Of a stretch of DNA of 64,000 nucleotides, positions 16,187-24,997 are shown in pieces. Position numbers and translations under genes: made by a program. The DNA lies in NCBI GenBank assembly GCA_963783855.1, contig CAWAPE010000004.1, positions 248,001 through 312,000 of the forward strand. The letters run 5' to 3'. Origin of the DNA: JAKAGZ01 sp963783855. Lineage in GTDB: Bacteria; Bacteroidota; Ignavibacteria; Ignavibacteriales; Ignavibacteriaceae. The notes under the pieces were generated by a model that was given only the letters and a program-made list of their open reading frames with translations, was not told the origin of the DNA and did not search any database. The first letter of the stretch is position 1, and every line of letters starts with the position of its first letter.

Positions 16187-19100
16187 GAACTTTTACAATT
16201 CCACTTTTAAATCCTTTCAGTAATAAAACCGGCGGAAATGAAAGGAAACTTCTTGTTAAAGTACCGGTTGCAGTTAAGTTTGAAACAGTTGTGTTGCCGT
16301 TGGCATCCGATGTTAGAGCAACTGTTTTGTTAATTGACCATCCTACCTGCCATTTCAGATCAATTTTTGCTCCCTTCCACAAAGGTCGTGATGTACCAAA
16401 ATCAATTGAGTTACGTTGCGCAAAAACATCCTGCAGATTTCCATTAGGCGCGCGCGGCCCAACATACGGATCAAGTCCAAGCATAAAACTTCTGGAAGGC
16501 CCATTGTCCGGATCACTACCGAAACCCAGAAAATTATTGAATCCTGATTTGCGTGATCTAATTCCACTTTTAGAAATGGTATTTTCGCTAGAAAAATTGA
16601 ATGTGATGTTTTCATAATCGAAAAATATTGATTTTGCAAATGTTTCAAGATACAAGAGACCTTTCTTTATTGGTGATATATGCTGACCTTCATCAGTTGT
16701 ATCCTTTGCTTCCTCAATATTTTTTTTAACTATATTATTTTTACCACTTTCATTTTTCTTGCCTTTTAAGATATTGTTTAGATCTATCTCTTCATTTCCT
16801 GTAATAATTCTCGTTCTTCCAGTTCTAGAATGCTTAACCGGTTTCACATTACTTGTTTCCGGTTTTTCCTTTTCATCTGTTGATTTAGATTTTTCAAAAA
16901 GAGGGGCTGTTAAGGCTTTCCATCTCAGAGTAAGTCCCAAAGTAGCTCTGTTGCTAATACCTGCACTTCTTCCAAGTTCCTGCTGTCTGAAATCGAAGCT
17001 CCACTGATATGTTGATGAATACCCTGCCGTTATTGTGAAGTATTTATTAATATCCCAAAAACTTGGGAGTCTTGGAACTGATCTGAAATCAAGTGATTGT
17101 TGATACCTGTAATCCCTGCCAAATGTTTTTCCTGAAAAAATATCTCCCCAAATTGCGCTTTCCGGCCTTTGCTTCCCGTACTTATCAACTTCAAGGTTAG
17201 CAAGAGATGAATTAATGGTAAGATTATAATTACTGGTAATATTAAAAAAACCGTTATCACTTAATTTCCAGTTAAAGTTTAAAGTTCTTGTAGTAGTAAA
17301 GTCACGAGAAATTATTGCCTGAGCTTCTGAATTACCCTGCGGCCTCGGAATGTTAGTGTTTCTTGTTCTGGTAGCTACAATATTCCAAGAAATATTTTGA
17401 GGCATATAATAAATTCTTGCATCCTTATAATCAGAAAGTAATGAAAACAATGAACCAATAACAGGGATGTCAGCGGGTTTAAAATAATGTTCTTCACCAA
17501 GATTTAGCCCGTAATTCATTGTTGCATTCCAGACCCAGCTTTTATTTGATTGCACAGTCGGACTCTGACTATATGATTTATTATAGGCAAATCCTAAAGT
17601 TATTGCATTAAAAGTATCATTTATCCACCAGTTGTTCCCAGGAATTTTAATATTAACATTAGAGGCTGACCAGGAATCAGAAATATTTAAAGATTTAGAT
17701 TCTTCAATTAATTGCGCACCTTTTTTTCCATTCGTAATTTTACTATCCAGTTGTTGAGCTGCCTGCGAAACTAATACATCAGTACCCGGCAAATATAAGG
17801 GCTTACCAAGTGTTTCCGTGTGTGAATAATTTAATTTTAGTTCACTACCAGGCAGTTTTATCGGCAACAATTTAAGAACATCTAGAGTTGTGGAAATAGA
17901 CCAGTTCCTGGTTTCAACTCTTGATCCAAATCTGTCTGAAAGTTGGTGAAAGTATGGACTTCTCCCTGTAATATTAAAATTAATGTTTGCTAAGTCAGCC
18001 AGCTTCATTGAAGAAGCTACACTATAGGCCCAGCCTGGATGATTATCAGCCCCGATCACACGCAATTCGTTCAACCATATTTCACCAGAGACATCACTGG
18101 GTGAAACTGCATTTCCTTTATTGTATATACCAACGATCACAAATCTCACTGATGTCAATGTTGGATTACCTCTTAAAGAATAGTACGCATAGGGTTTCCC
18201 AGGAACGGGTACTTTCACAATAGAATTTATCGAGTCCCTGGCTTCTTTGATGGCTGTCAATTCGCTAAACTTAATTTCCATATCATTCAGAGTATTATTC
18301 CACGTCCATCCCGGTCTGACCGGCTGTCGATATTCATAGAAATTATTAGTGTCTGTGCCAAATCTTATATAAATTTCTGAATTATAATCAGTAAGATCAG
18401 TGGAAGAAACAGAAGTTGGGCCAGTATTTTCATCACCGTGAACGAATAATTTCATTTCCGAATAATTAAAGACATCTAGAGGACGGCCAAAATATCTTAC
18501 TGCTTCCCTGCTTTCCCCAACGGGTAATTTGTTTACTATCAAATCAAGAGATTGTTCGTTGCTTAAAACATTTTCATCCGGCCTTGTTTTATCCTGTAAC
18601 TGATAAACTCCTGGAGGGCTTGTGTAACTTTGATTATCTTCAATGTTAATTACTGAAACAGACATTGTTGTATCCTCTGGCAAGACTTTCTGCCATTGGT
18701 TACCAACCAGGTTAAACTCGGCGAGTCTTAACCAGGTTTGCTGCGTTTCACCTGTTGTAAATATTCTGATTGATTCGACATTTGAAAAACTCGGGTTTCC
18801 AATAGCCTGTGTTGTATCTTTTAAAGGTATCCTGTACTGGAACCATCCGTTTCCACCACCCCTGGCAATAGCAAATTTATTTGTCGCCAAATTTGTATCA
18901 ATAGGCACTTCATATCTAAAAAAGCTATTGACCTTATCCAGGTTACCATTCCTATTCAGATCTTCTGTATCAGGAATTCGACCACGATCAGTTAATACGG
19001 CATTACCTTCGGTACCATTTATATTATAGTAATCAAACAAACTGAATACAGTTGAGCCGGATGTCTTCAAAGCAAAATCATCACCACTCGGGTCACCGCT

Positions 19101-22100
19101 CCTGCCATTAGTCGGAGGTCCATTATCCAGATTATCATTTTGTTGAGGGTCACCTTCCTGTGCATTTGTTAGTCCATCAATACCTGTATCTTCGCCCTGC
19201 TCAAGTACATCATTAAAATTCTTATCTTCAGTATCAAGTTTATTGTTCGGAATAACATCTTCACTAATTCGTCCAAGATCGATATAAATTTTTGCATCGC
19301 CTGGAGCATTCCTTGAATACATCCAAAATTCAATGTATTCAATATTTTCCTCAACAAGATTATTTGCAGTGGAAGAAAGAAGTGTCATCATTCCACCCCA
19401 GTTCATTGAGGGGCTCTGCAAAGTGGGATAATAATTATACGTACCCGGAGTATCTGGTATATATACAAAATCAAGAACCGGGACCTGTTGGTCCGCACGC
19501 GAAACCTGCTTCCTGTCTCCCCATATATCATGAACACTGACTTGAGGAGGTTGAAATGTAAACCAGAAAGTCTTCGCTTTATAGTTTATTAATTCCCTAG
19601 GTGTCAAATTTGGATGCATTGCCATACCCACAGGTGGACTCAAATCCTTCCAGGCAGTATAGTTCACTCCGATAGGGATAATTCTTTTTGATCCTTCAAA
19701 ATCATCAACATAAGCAACACTTTCACCATTATCCGTGGGAATTGTACTCTTTTTTGTGTTTGGATCAGGTTTCATATAAGCATATTCACCTGAAAGAGAA
19801 ATAGTAGACATTTCTTTAGTAGAGATTACATTATCCAACAAATTAGTTACAATTGGGAGATCACTGCTGGTTGAAAAATCTACACCATATATAGTGTTAC
19901 TTAAAGGTTCTTCACCTATTCTGACTTTATCACTCAAAGTCTGCTGATTAAGATTAAGGACTGAAAATCCAAGCTTTGTTTTATCTGAGATATCAAAAAC
20001 ACCTCTGGCACCAAGCAGTGTTTTAGAAGCTAATTGAAAGAGATCATTTTGTTCAAAAGTAATTTTCAAATCAGCACCCGGAACCAGGGCTGCATCATTT
20101 CTAATAGTTACCTGTCCTATTGTATAATCAACAAGGTAATCTGAGCCTTCTTTTAACAATCCACCATTTAGATAAACTCTAACTGAATTTTCAACAACAT
20201 TAAAACCAAGTTGGTAAACCGAACTTGCCTCACCAGAATATTTACCAATAAGTTCCCACTTATCTTTAATATTGTTTTGCCGCGCAAAAGTTTTGGTTGT
20301 ATCATATACTGATTGAAATTTTAATGAATCCGGAAGTTGTGAAGTAAAATCCGTACCAAACGGTTGAAGCGTGGGGAAAATAATTTCTCCCGTAGAAGGC
20401 AGTATCGTTATTCCCGGACGATAATCAAAGATATCATCCGGTGTAGGGCTGTTAGACTGGTCTACGTTATCCAATCCGAACGCATTTAATAATTTTACTG
20501 TCCCATTAGAAGTGGGGAGTTCAATTACAGGATCCTGCCCCTCTTTTTCATACTTTATTTTAAATTCAAATCCATCCTGTTTAATATTTCTTCCACCAAC
20601 GGGATAAATATTTTTCAGCAGCAACTTCCAGGCTTCAGTCATCTGTGGCTGAAGATTAGCAGGCTTCACTAATTTAAGAACAAGTTTACCTGTTGTATCA
20701 GAATTTGCAGTATTCAGGAATTCACCATAATAATCATCATCATTTAGATCTGAGGGATTATTTTGAACCTGATAAGATACTGCTATAATATCCTGATCCT
20801 GTACCTGAGTTTTAAATGTAATAAAACCAGTTTCAGGATGTAAATCGTAGTCAACCCCGGGCTGCAAAAGTACAAAACGAGCTGCTTCACTCTGTCCCGG
20901 AATAGGATTTATGTCACCTCTTAGAGTCGGGTCAATATTATCATATGTTTGTCCGGGTTTTATAGGAGGGAGATTTATAAACGCATTTGCCTGCCTTTCT
21001 TTTGAGTTATCCCTAACCGTTGTATTTACAGAACGCCAAACTTCAATCTGTACAATTCTTTTTGTTTCATCAATAATTGGAGTGGGACTTCCGTAGTATT
21101 TATAAAATAAATTCAGACTTGGAATTTCACTTGCATAAGTTGTATCAACAAAGTAATGGTTTATTGAATAATCATAAGCTCTTAAAGAAAAATCAGAAGA
21201 AGTTGATCCACTGTTAACTGAAACTTCTTTTATTTCACCTTTCTTTTGACTTGCAAGAGTCGTTAATGTAAATGGGCCTAATTTAAATTGTGCTTTTAAT
21301 CCAAAAAGAGCTTCACTTCCTCCTACCAGCGGTGAGGTTTGGAGGGATACGTTTCCCGCTTCCACACTTTGAATTATTTCGTCTTCATAACCTGTGTATT
21401 TTATTTTAAGCTGATTTTCATACTGGAAAGTTCTTTCTGTATTCCAGTCGGCTTTAATATTTAATTTATCTCCTATTGTTCCATCTACGTTAACCTGAAC
21501 GGTCTGCCTGAAATCCGGTTCATTTTTTGTATTACCTAAAAATGAAGCAGTTAGCCCTTCTGTCGTTTCATTTCTCCAGGCTCCATGAATATCTACTGCA
21601 CCACCAATTTTTAGACTTATTTTGGGTTCACCAAAAATACTTAATACTCCCACACTCGGCAGTGGGATTTCAAAATCGGTAATGTCCTTAATTAGTTGGC
21701 CTAATTCTTTTTTGCTGGATTTTAATTCATATTCACTTCTAGTTTGATCCCAATCTTCTTTTTCATTTGCTGCCATTTGCAAATCGATATATTCGTCCAG
21801 TGGGATTCTCAAAATTGTTTTATATGCTACCCCACTAACTTCTTCCTTTATTAAAACAAATTTGCCCGTTGAATCTATTTCAACTTTTCGGGATATAGTC
21901 CCGGGTGTGGGCTGCACATAAAAACCGGGAACATATTTTTTTCCTAAGGTAACTACCGGTAATGGATGTCTTACATAATGAAAATTTTGAATTCTGGCTG
22001 TAGAATCTTTTGCGTAAGCTGCAACTTTTATCGAATCTTCATTTATTGGTGAAATAGATTTTTTAACTGAGGAATCGGATAAAACTTTTACGGAATCCAT

Positions 22101-22394
22101 TTTCAAAATTTTCCTGGTAGAATCCGGATTATCCGTATTGCCTCTGTCAAAATAAATATGGGAGCTGTTTTGATCTGTTGGTTTTGATGCTAATTTCTGG
22201 TTGGATATATCAATGCCTTTAACTGCCGGAAGACCCGATTCGAGTTTCATACAGGCGGGAATCCAAATCTCAGCATTTACTTCTGAAGACGCGGGAGAAT
22301 CAAACCCTAAGTTTATTGCTACATAGAACACTATAGCAAAAACTGAAGTGGTAGTGAAGATCTCTTTTAACCAATTTATGCTTTTCCGATTGAT
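16158..22394 (-). CDS. sprA: T9SS outer-membrane translocon SprA, N-terminal ~2,078 residues
   Basis: This very large protein is SprA (Sov), the 36-strand outer-membrane pore through which type IX cargo leaves. The signatures are the repeated SprA N-terminal modules, including PSVGVLSIFGEPKISLKIGG and IGDKLNIKADWNTERTFQYE, later YVDDFEGSKRIIPIGVNYTAWK, IEYIEFWMYS, GEIWLNELRVIG, and aromatic barrel strands. The first conventional codon is GTG at 22331, but that start would cut the signal peptide. The frame continues upstream through NRKSINWLKEIFTTTSVFAI, a good signal sequence, to a stop at 22404-22406, without ATG, GTG or TTG. An ATC at 22392-22394 lies seven bases after AAGG and is taken as the start, tentatively. 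The frame stops prematurely at 16158; the remainder is at 15419-16186. Confidence 0.9.
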   Translation of the reverse strand: MNRKSINWLKEIFTTTSVFAIVFYVAINLGFDSPASSEVNAEIWIPACMKLESGLPAVKGIDISNQKLASKPTDQNSSHIYFDRGNTDNPDSTRKILKMDSVKVLSDSSVKKSISPINEDSIKVAAYAKDSTARIQNFHYVRHPLPVVTLGKKYVPGFYVQPTPGTISRKVEIDSTGKFVLIKEEVSGVAYKTILRIPLDEYIDLQMAANEKEDWDQTRSEYELKSSKKELGQLIKDITDFEIPLPSVGVLSIFGEPKISLKIGGAVDIHGAWRNETTEGLTASFLGNTKNEPDFRQTVQVNVDGTIGDKLNIKADWNTERTFQYENQLKIKYTGYEDEIIQSVEAGNVSLQTSPLVGGSEALFGLKAQFKLGPFTLTTLASQKKGEIKEVSVNSGSTSSDFSLRAYDYSINHYFVDTTYASEIPSLNLFYKYYGSPTPIIDETKRIVQIEVWRSVNTTVRDNSKERQANAFINLPPIKPGQTYDNIDPTLRGDINPIPGQSEAARFVLLQPGVDYDLHPETGFITFKTQVQDQDIIAVSYQVQNNPSDLNDDDYYGEFLNTANSDTTGKLVLKLVKPANLQPQMTEAWKLLLKNIYPVGGRNIKQDGFEFKIKYEKEGQDPVIELPTSNGTVKLLNAFGLDNVDQSNSPTPDDIFDYRPGITILPSTGEIIFPTLQPFGTDFTSQLPDSLKFQSVYDTTKTFARQNNIKDKWELIGKYSGEASSVYQLGFNVVENSVRVYLNGGLLKEGSDYLVDYTIGQVTIRNDAALVPGADLKITFEQNDLFQLASKTLLGARGVFDISDKTKLGFSVLNLNQQTLSDKVRIGEEPLSNTIYGVDFSTSSDLPIVTNLLDNVISTKEMSTISLSGEYAYMKPDPNTKKSTIPTDNGESVAYVDDFEGSKRIIPIGVNYTAWKDLSPPVGMAMHPNLTPRELINYKAKTFWFTFQPPQVSVHDIWGDRKQVSRADQQVPVLDFVYIPDTPGTYNYYPTLQSPSMNWGGMMTLLSSTANNLVEENIEYIEFWMYSRNAPGDAKIYIDLGRISEDVIPNNKLDTEDKNFNDVLEQGEDTGIDGLTNAQEGDPQQNDNLDNGPPTNGRSGDPSGDDFALKTSGSTVFSLFDYYNINGTEGNAVLTDRGRIPDTEDLNRNGNLDKVNSFFRYEVPIDTNLATNKFAIARGGGNGWFQYRIPLKDTTQAIGNPSFSNVESIRIFTTGETQQTWLRLAEFNLVGNQWQKVLPEDTTMSVSVINIEDNQSYTSPPGVYQLQDKTRPDENVLSNEQSLDLIVNKLPVGESREAVRYFGRPLDVFNYSEMKLFVHGDENTGPTSVSSTDLTDYNSEIYIRFGTDTNNFYEYRQPVRPGWTWNNTLNDMEIKFSELTAIKEARDSINSIVKVPVPGKPYAYYSLRGNPTLTSVRFVIVGIYNKGNAVSPSDVSGEIWLNELRVIGADNHPGWAYSVASSMKLADLANINFNITGRSPYFHQLSDRFGSRVETRNWSISTTLDVLKLLPIKLPGSELKLNYSHTETLGKPLYLPGTDVLVSQAAQQLDSKITNGKKGAQLIEESKSLNISDSWSASNVNIKIPGNNWWINDTFNAITLGFAYNKSYSQSPTVQSNKSWVWNATMNYGLNLGEEHYFKPADIPVIGSLFSLLSDYKDARIYYMPQNISWNIVATRTRNTNIPRPQGNSEAQAIISRDFTTTRTLNFNWKLSDNGFFNITSNYNLTINSSLANLEVDKYGKQRPESAIWGDIFSGKTFGRDYRYQQSLDFRSVPRLPSFWDINKYFTITAGYSSTYQWSFDFRQQELGRSAGISNRATLGLTLRWKALTAPLFEKSKSTDEKEKPETSNVKPVKHSRTGRTRIITGNEEIDLNNILKGKKNESGKNNIVKKNIEEAKDTTDEGQHISPIKKGLLYLETFAKSIFFDYENITFNFSSENTISKSGIRSRKSGFNNFLGFGSDPDNGPSRSFMLGLDPYVGPRAPNGNLQDVFAQRNSIDFGTSRPLWKGAKIDLKWQVGWSINKTVALTSDANGNTTVSNLTATGTLTRSFLSFPPVLLLKGFKSGIVKVHELYNPDAA

Positions 22395-22617
22395 AGAAGA
22401 ACCTTAAAAGAAATTTTGTAAATTCAAAAAAAGTAAAAATTCGCTTAAAAGACCTCCGGGTTTTGAACTAAAAAATTAGATAAATTACTCTTAATTTTCA
22501 ATGGATTTTTAACATATTTCATTTGTAATTCAAAGATAAAGATATGAACTTTTACGTTGAAAAAACGTCCAATTAATTACCATAATTTAGTTTTTTATCA
22601 TTCAACCATTCGCCCGA

Positions 22618-23124
22618 TTAAGCTTTTGTAAGTCTGATTATCAGTTCCTTAAATTGTGGATATTGCTTAAGCAACTTTCCCCTGTCACCAAGTTCAAAAT
22701 CTTCAAAATCAAAACCGGGTGATACAGTGCAGCCAATCAGAGCAAAGGAAGATTTATCGTTTAATTCAGCTCCGAACCAGCAGTTTTTAGGAAGAACTGT
22801 TTGAAGCACCTCGCCATTTTCAAGATCAGTCCCTAAAATTCTTTTTTCAACCTTTTCGTTTTCATCTATTATATAAATCTTAACAGAACAGCCATCATAA
22901 AAATGCCATATCTCGTCAGATTGTAAACGATGAAAAGTGGAAACATCTTGCCCTGAAAGCAAAAAATATATAGAAGTAGAAAATACCCGGCTTCCTGAGT
23001 ATCTGCCCGGAAGTACGTCGGCTTCAAATATTTCTCCAGCCCGGTATATTTCATTGTAATATCCGCCTTCCGGATGCTTATTCATCATTAGTTTATCAAT
23101 ATAGTATTTGGCTTTTTCGTTCAT
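22618..23124 (-). CDS. Cupin-fold DUF985 protein
   Basis: This 168-residue soluble protein belongs to the cupin DUF985 family. Typical segments are MNKHPEGGYYNEIYRA near the N-terminus, STSIYFLLSGQDVSTFHRLQ with a cupin histidine, DEIWHFYDGCSVKIYII (second cupin histidine), GEVLQTVLPKNCWFGAEL and FALIGCTVSPGFDFEDFELG. The family is a small-molecule-binding beta-barrel, sometimes linked to sugar or nucleotide chemistry, with no assigned reaction. It stands alone between sprA and the citrate synthase gene, divergent from the latter. Confidence 0.85.
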   Translation of the reverse strand: MNEKAKYYIDKLMMNKHPEGGYYNEIYRAGEIFEADVLPGRYSGSRVFSTSIYFLLSGQDVSTFHRLQSDEIWHFYDGCSVKIYIIDENEKVEKRILGTDLENGEVLQTVLPKNCWFGAELNDKSSFALIGCTVSPGFDFEDFELGDRGKLLKQYPQFKELIIRLTKA

Positions 23125-23519
23125 TTAATTTAACCTGGTTAGAAAATAATTGTGATTACCCCTTTTCACATCCACTTTGCAAATAATTGAAAATAAAGCT
23201 AATACCAAATCCCATAATTCACAAGTCTGGTAGAAAATCATTCTAATTACTACTTAATGATTATTTACAGTTCATCACATTTAGTTCCAATACTAAAAAT
23301 ATTTGTTTCTTTTCAGCTTTTATTTTATTAAAATAGACATGTGAAAATTAGAGGTTATTAAAGGGGATTAGTAACTTTGCTAAAATATGAATATACTTTA
23401 TTGATAGCATCAATTCATAGTAATCCATTCAGGCATCAACATACCAATTGAATATCTTTTAATAGTGGTAACAGCTGATCCGTTCTTTAATATCCTGGTT
23501 TTAGTCAAAATATAAATCT
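23125..23519. other. 395-base AT-rich intergenic region upstream of citrate synthase
   Basis: No coding frame, RNA gene or clear terminator is visible. It is the divergent spacer between the DUF985 gene and citrate synthase and must hold both promoters, but I cannot assign -35/-10 elements with confidence. The unusual length and AT content leave room for a long 5' leader on the citrate synthase mRNA. Confidence 0.4.
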
Positions 23520-23531
23520 ATGGAGGCAGTA

Positions 23532-24860
23532 ATGTCCATATTAAAAGAAAAATTACAAAGCAAAATTGAGGGCTGGCGCCCGAGAACATCCCGTCTTATA
23601 AAAGAATACGGCGATGTAAAAATCAGCGATGTAACGATCGGTCAGGCAATTGGTGGAGCAAGAGGTGTTAAATGTCTAACAACAGATATTTCATATCTCG
23701 ATCCAATGGAAGGTATCAGGTTCAGAGGATATACAATTCCTGAAGTTCTGGAAAAACTCCCGAAGGTTAGTGGTTACGATATGCCTTATGTTGAAGGTTT
23801 TTTCTATCTTCTTTTAACAGGTGATATACCTACAGAAAAAGAAGCAATTGAAGTGGCAGAAGAATTTAAGAAAAGACAGCACGTACCTGATTACGTTTTT
23901 GATATCATTCGTGCAATGCCAATCGACAGTCATCCAATGGTAATGTTTTCAACCGCAATATTGGCAATGGAAAAAGAATCAGTCTTCGTTGAAAAATATA
24001 ACGAAGGTATGAGCAAAATGGACTATTGGGATTCTACTTATGAAGATGGTCTCAATCTACTTGCTAAACTTCCAACTATTGCTGCTTTTATTTATAGATT
24101 AAAATATAAAAATGGAGATATCATTAAAGGTAATCCCGAACTTGATATGGGCGGCAACTTTGCACATATGATGGGAATTGATAAACCTTACGATGACGTT
24201 GCAAGGTTATATTTTATTTTGCATAGTGATCACGAAAGCGGAAACGTAAGTGCTCATACAGGACACTTAGTAGCTTCTGCTTTATCTGATATGTACTATT
24301 CCATTTCAGCAATGATTAATGGACTTGCTGGTCCTCTTCATGGTCTCGCTAATCAGGAAGTTTTAAGATGGATACAGGGAGTTATGGATCAGATGGGCGG
24401 AAAAATCCCGACTGAAGAAGAGATGAAAAAATTCGTTTGGGATACATTAAATTCCGGACAGGTAATCCCTGGATTCGGACATGCCGTATTGAGAAAAACA
24501 GATCCTCGTTACCAGGCACAGCGCGATTTCTGCCTAAAACACTTACCGGATGATCCAATATTCAAATATGTAGATGTACTTTACAAAGTAACCCCTCCAA
24601 TCCTTGAAAAACAAGGTAAAGCAAAAAATCCATGGCCAAATGTTGATGCACAATCTGGTGTAATCCAGTGGTATTATGGACTAAAAGAATATGATTTCTA
24701 TACCGTTCTGTTTGGTATAGGAAGAGCTCTTGGAGTAGTTGCAAATATTGTATGGGATCGTGCTTTAGGTTATCCAATCGAGAGACCAAAATCACTAACC
24801 ACAGCAATGCTTGAAGATTTCGCAAAAATAACAGAAAAAGAATTACAGGAAAGCAAGTAA
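23532..24860 (+). CDS. gltA: Citrate synthase, eukaryote-like (type I)
   Basis: It condenses oxaloacetate and acetyl-CoA in the TCA cycle. Catalytic residues are visible: His in GPLHGLANQEVLRW, His in PGFGHAVLRKTDPRY, and Asp in WPNVDAQSGVIQW. HSDHESGNVSAHTGHLVASAL is the characteristic active-site helix region. The ~442-residue length and the SPMDYWDST-like insertion (MSKMDYWDSTYEDGL) resemble mitochondrial-type enzymes rather than hexameric E. coli GltA. A frame opens at ATG 23520, but the GGAGG at 23522-23526 is an ideal ribosome-binding site for the ATG at 23532 (MSILKEKLQ), so the shorter start is chosen. A strong terminator follows, so it is monocistronic. Confidence 0.95.
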   Translation: MSILKEKLQSKIEGWRPRTSRLIKEYGDVKISDVTIGQAIGGARGVKCLTTDISYLDPMEGIRFRGYTIPEVLEKLPKVSGYDMPYVEGFFYLLLTGDIPTEKEAIEVAEEFKKRQHVPDYVFDIIRAMPIDSHPMVMFSTAILAMEKESVFVEKYNEGMSKMDYWDSTYEDGLNLLAKLPTIAAFIYRLKYKNGDIIKGNPELDMGGNFAHMMGIDKPYDDVARLYFILHSDHESGNVSAHTGHLVASALSDMYYSISAMINGLAGPLHGLANQEVLRWIQGVMDQMGGKIPTEEEMKKFVWDTLNSGQVIPGFGHAVLRKTDPRYQAQRDFCLKHLPDDPIFKYVDVLYKVTPPILEKQGKAKNPWPNVDAQSGVIQWYYGLKEYDFYTVLFGIGRALGVVANIVWDRALGYPIERPKSLTTAMLEDFAKITEKELQESK

Positions 24861-24889
24861 CTCTTTCCGTAAGTGCTATACTTTAATTC

Positions 24890-24920
24890 GGGGCTAAATT
24901 ATTTTAGCCCCTTTTTTTTT
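24890..24920 (+). terminator. Rho-independent terminator after citrate synthase
   Basis: GGGGCTAAA (24890-24898) pairs with TTTAGCCCC with a short loop and is followed by nine T residues. Confidence 0.9.
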
Positions 24921-24997
24921 CAGTCTGATCTTTTCTATTTTGTTTTACTATTTTATAGAAGTTATTAGTAATGATACTCTAATCATTGGATAATATA

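Noticed and set aside
16158..16195. Programmed +1 frameshifting in sprA as the first explanation
   Set aside because: The TGA context is suggestive, but two other genes in the window have the same one-base problem in unrelated contexts, so a sequence error or decay is more economical; kept only as an alternative.
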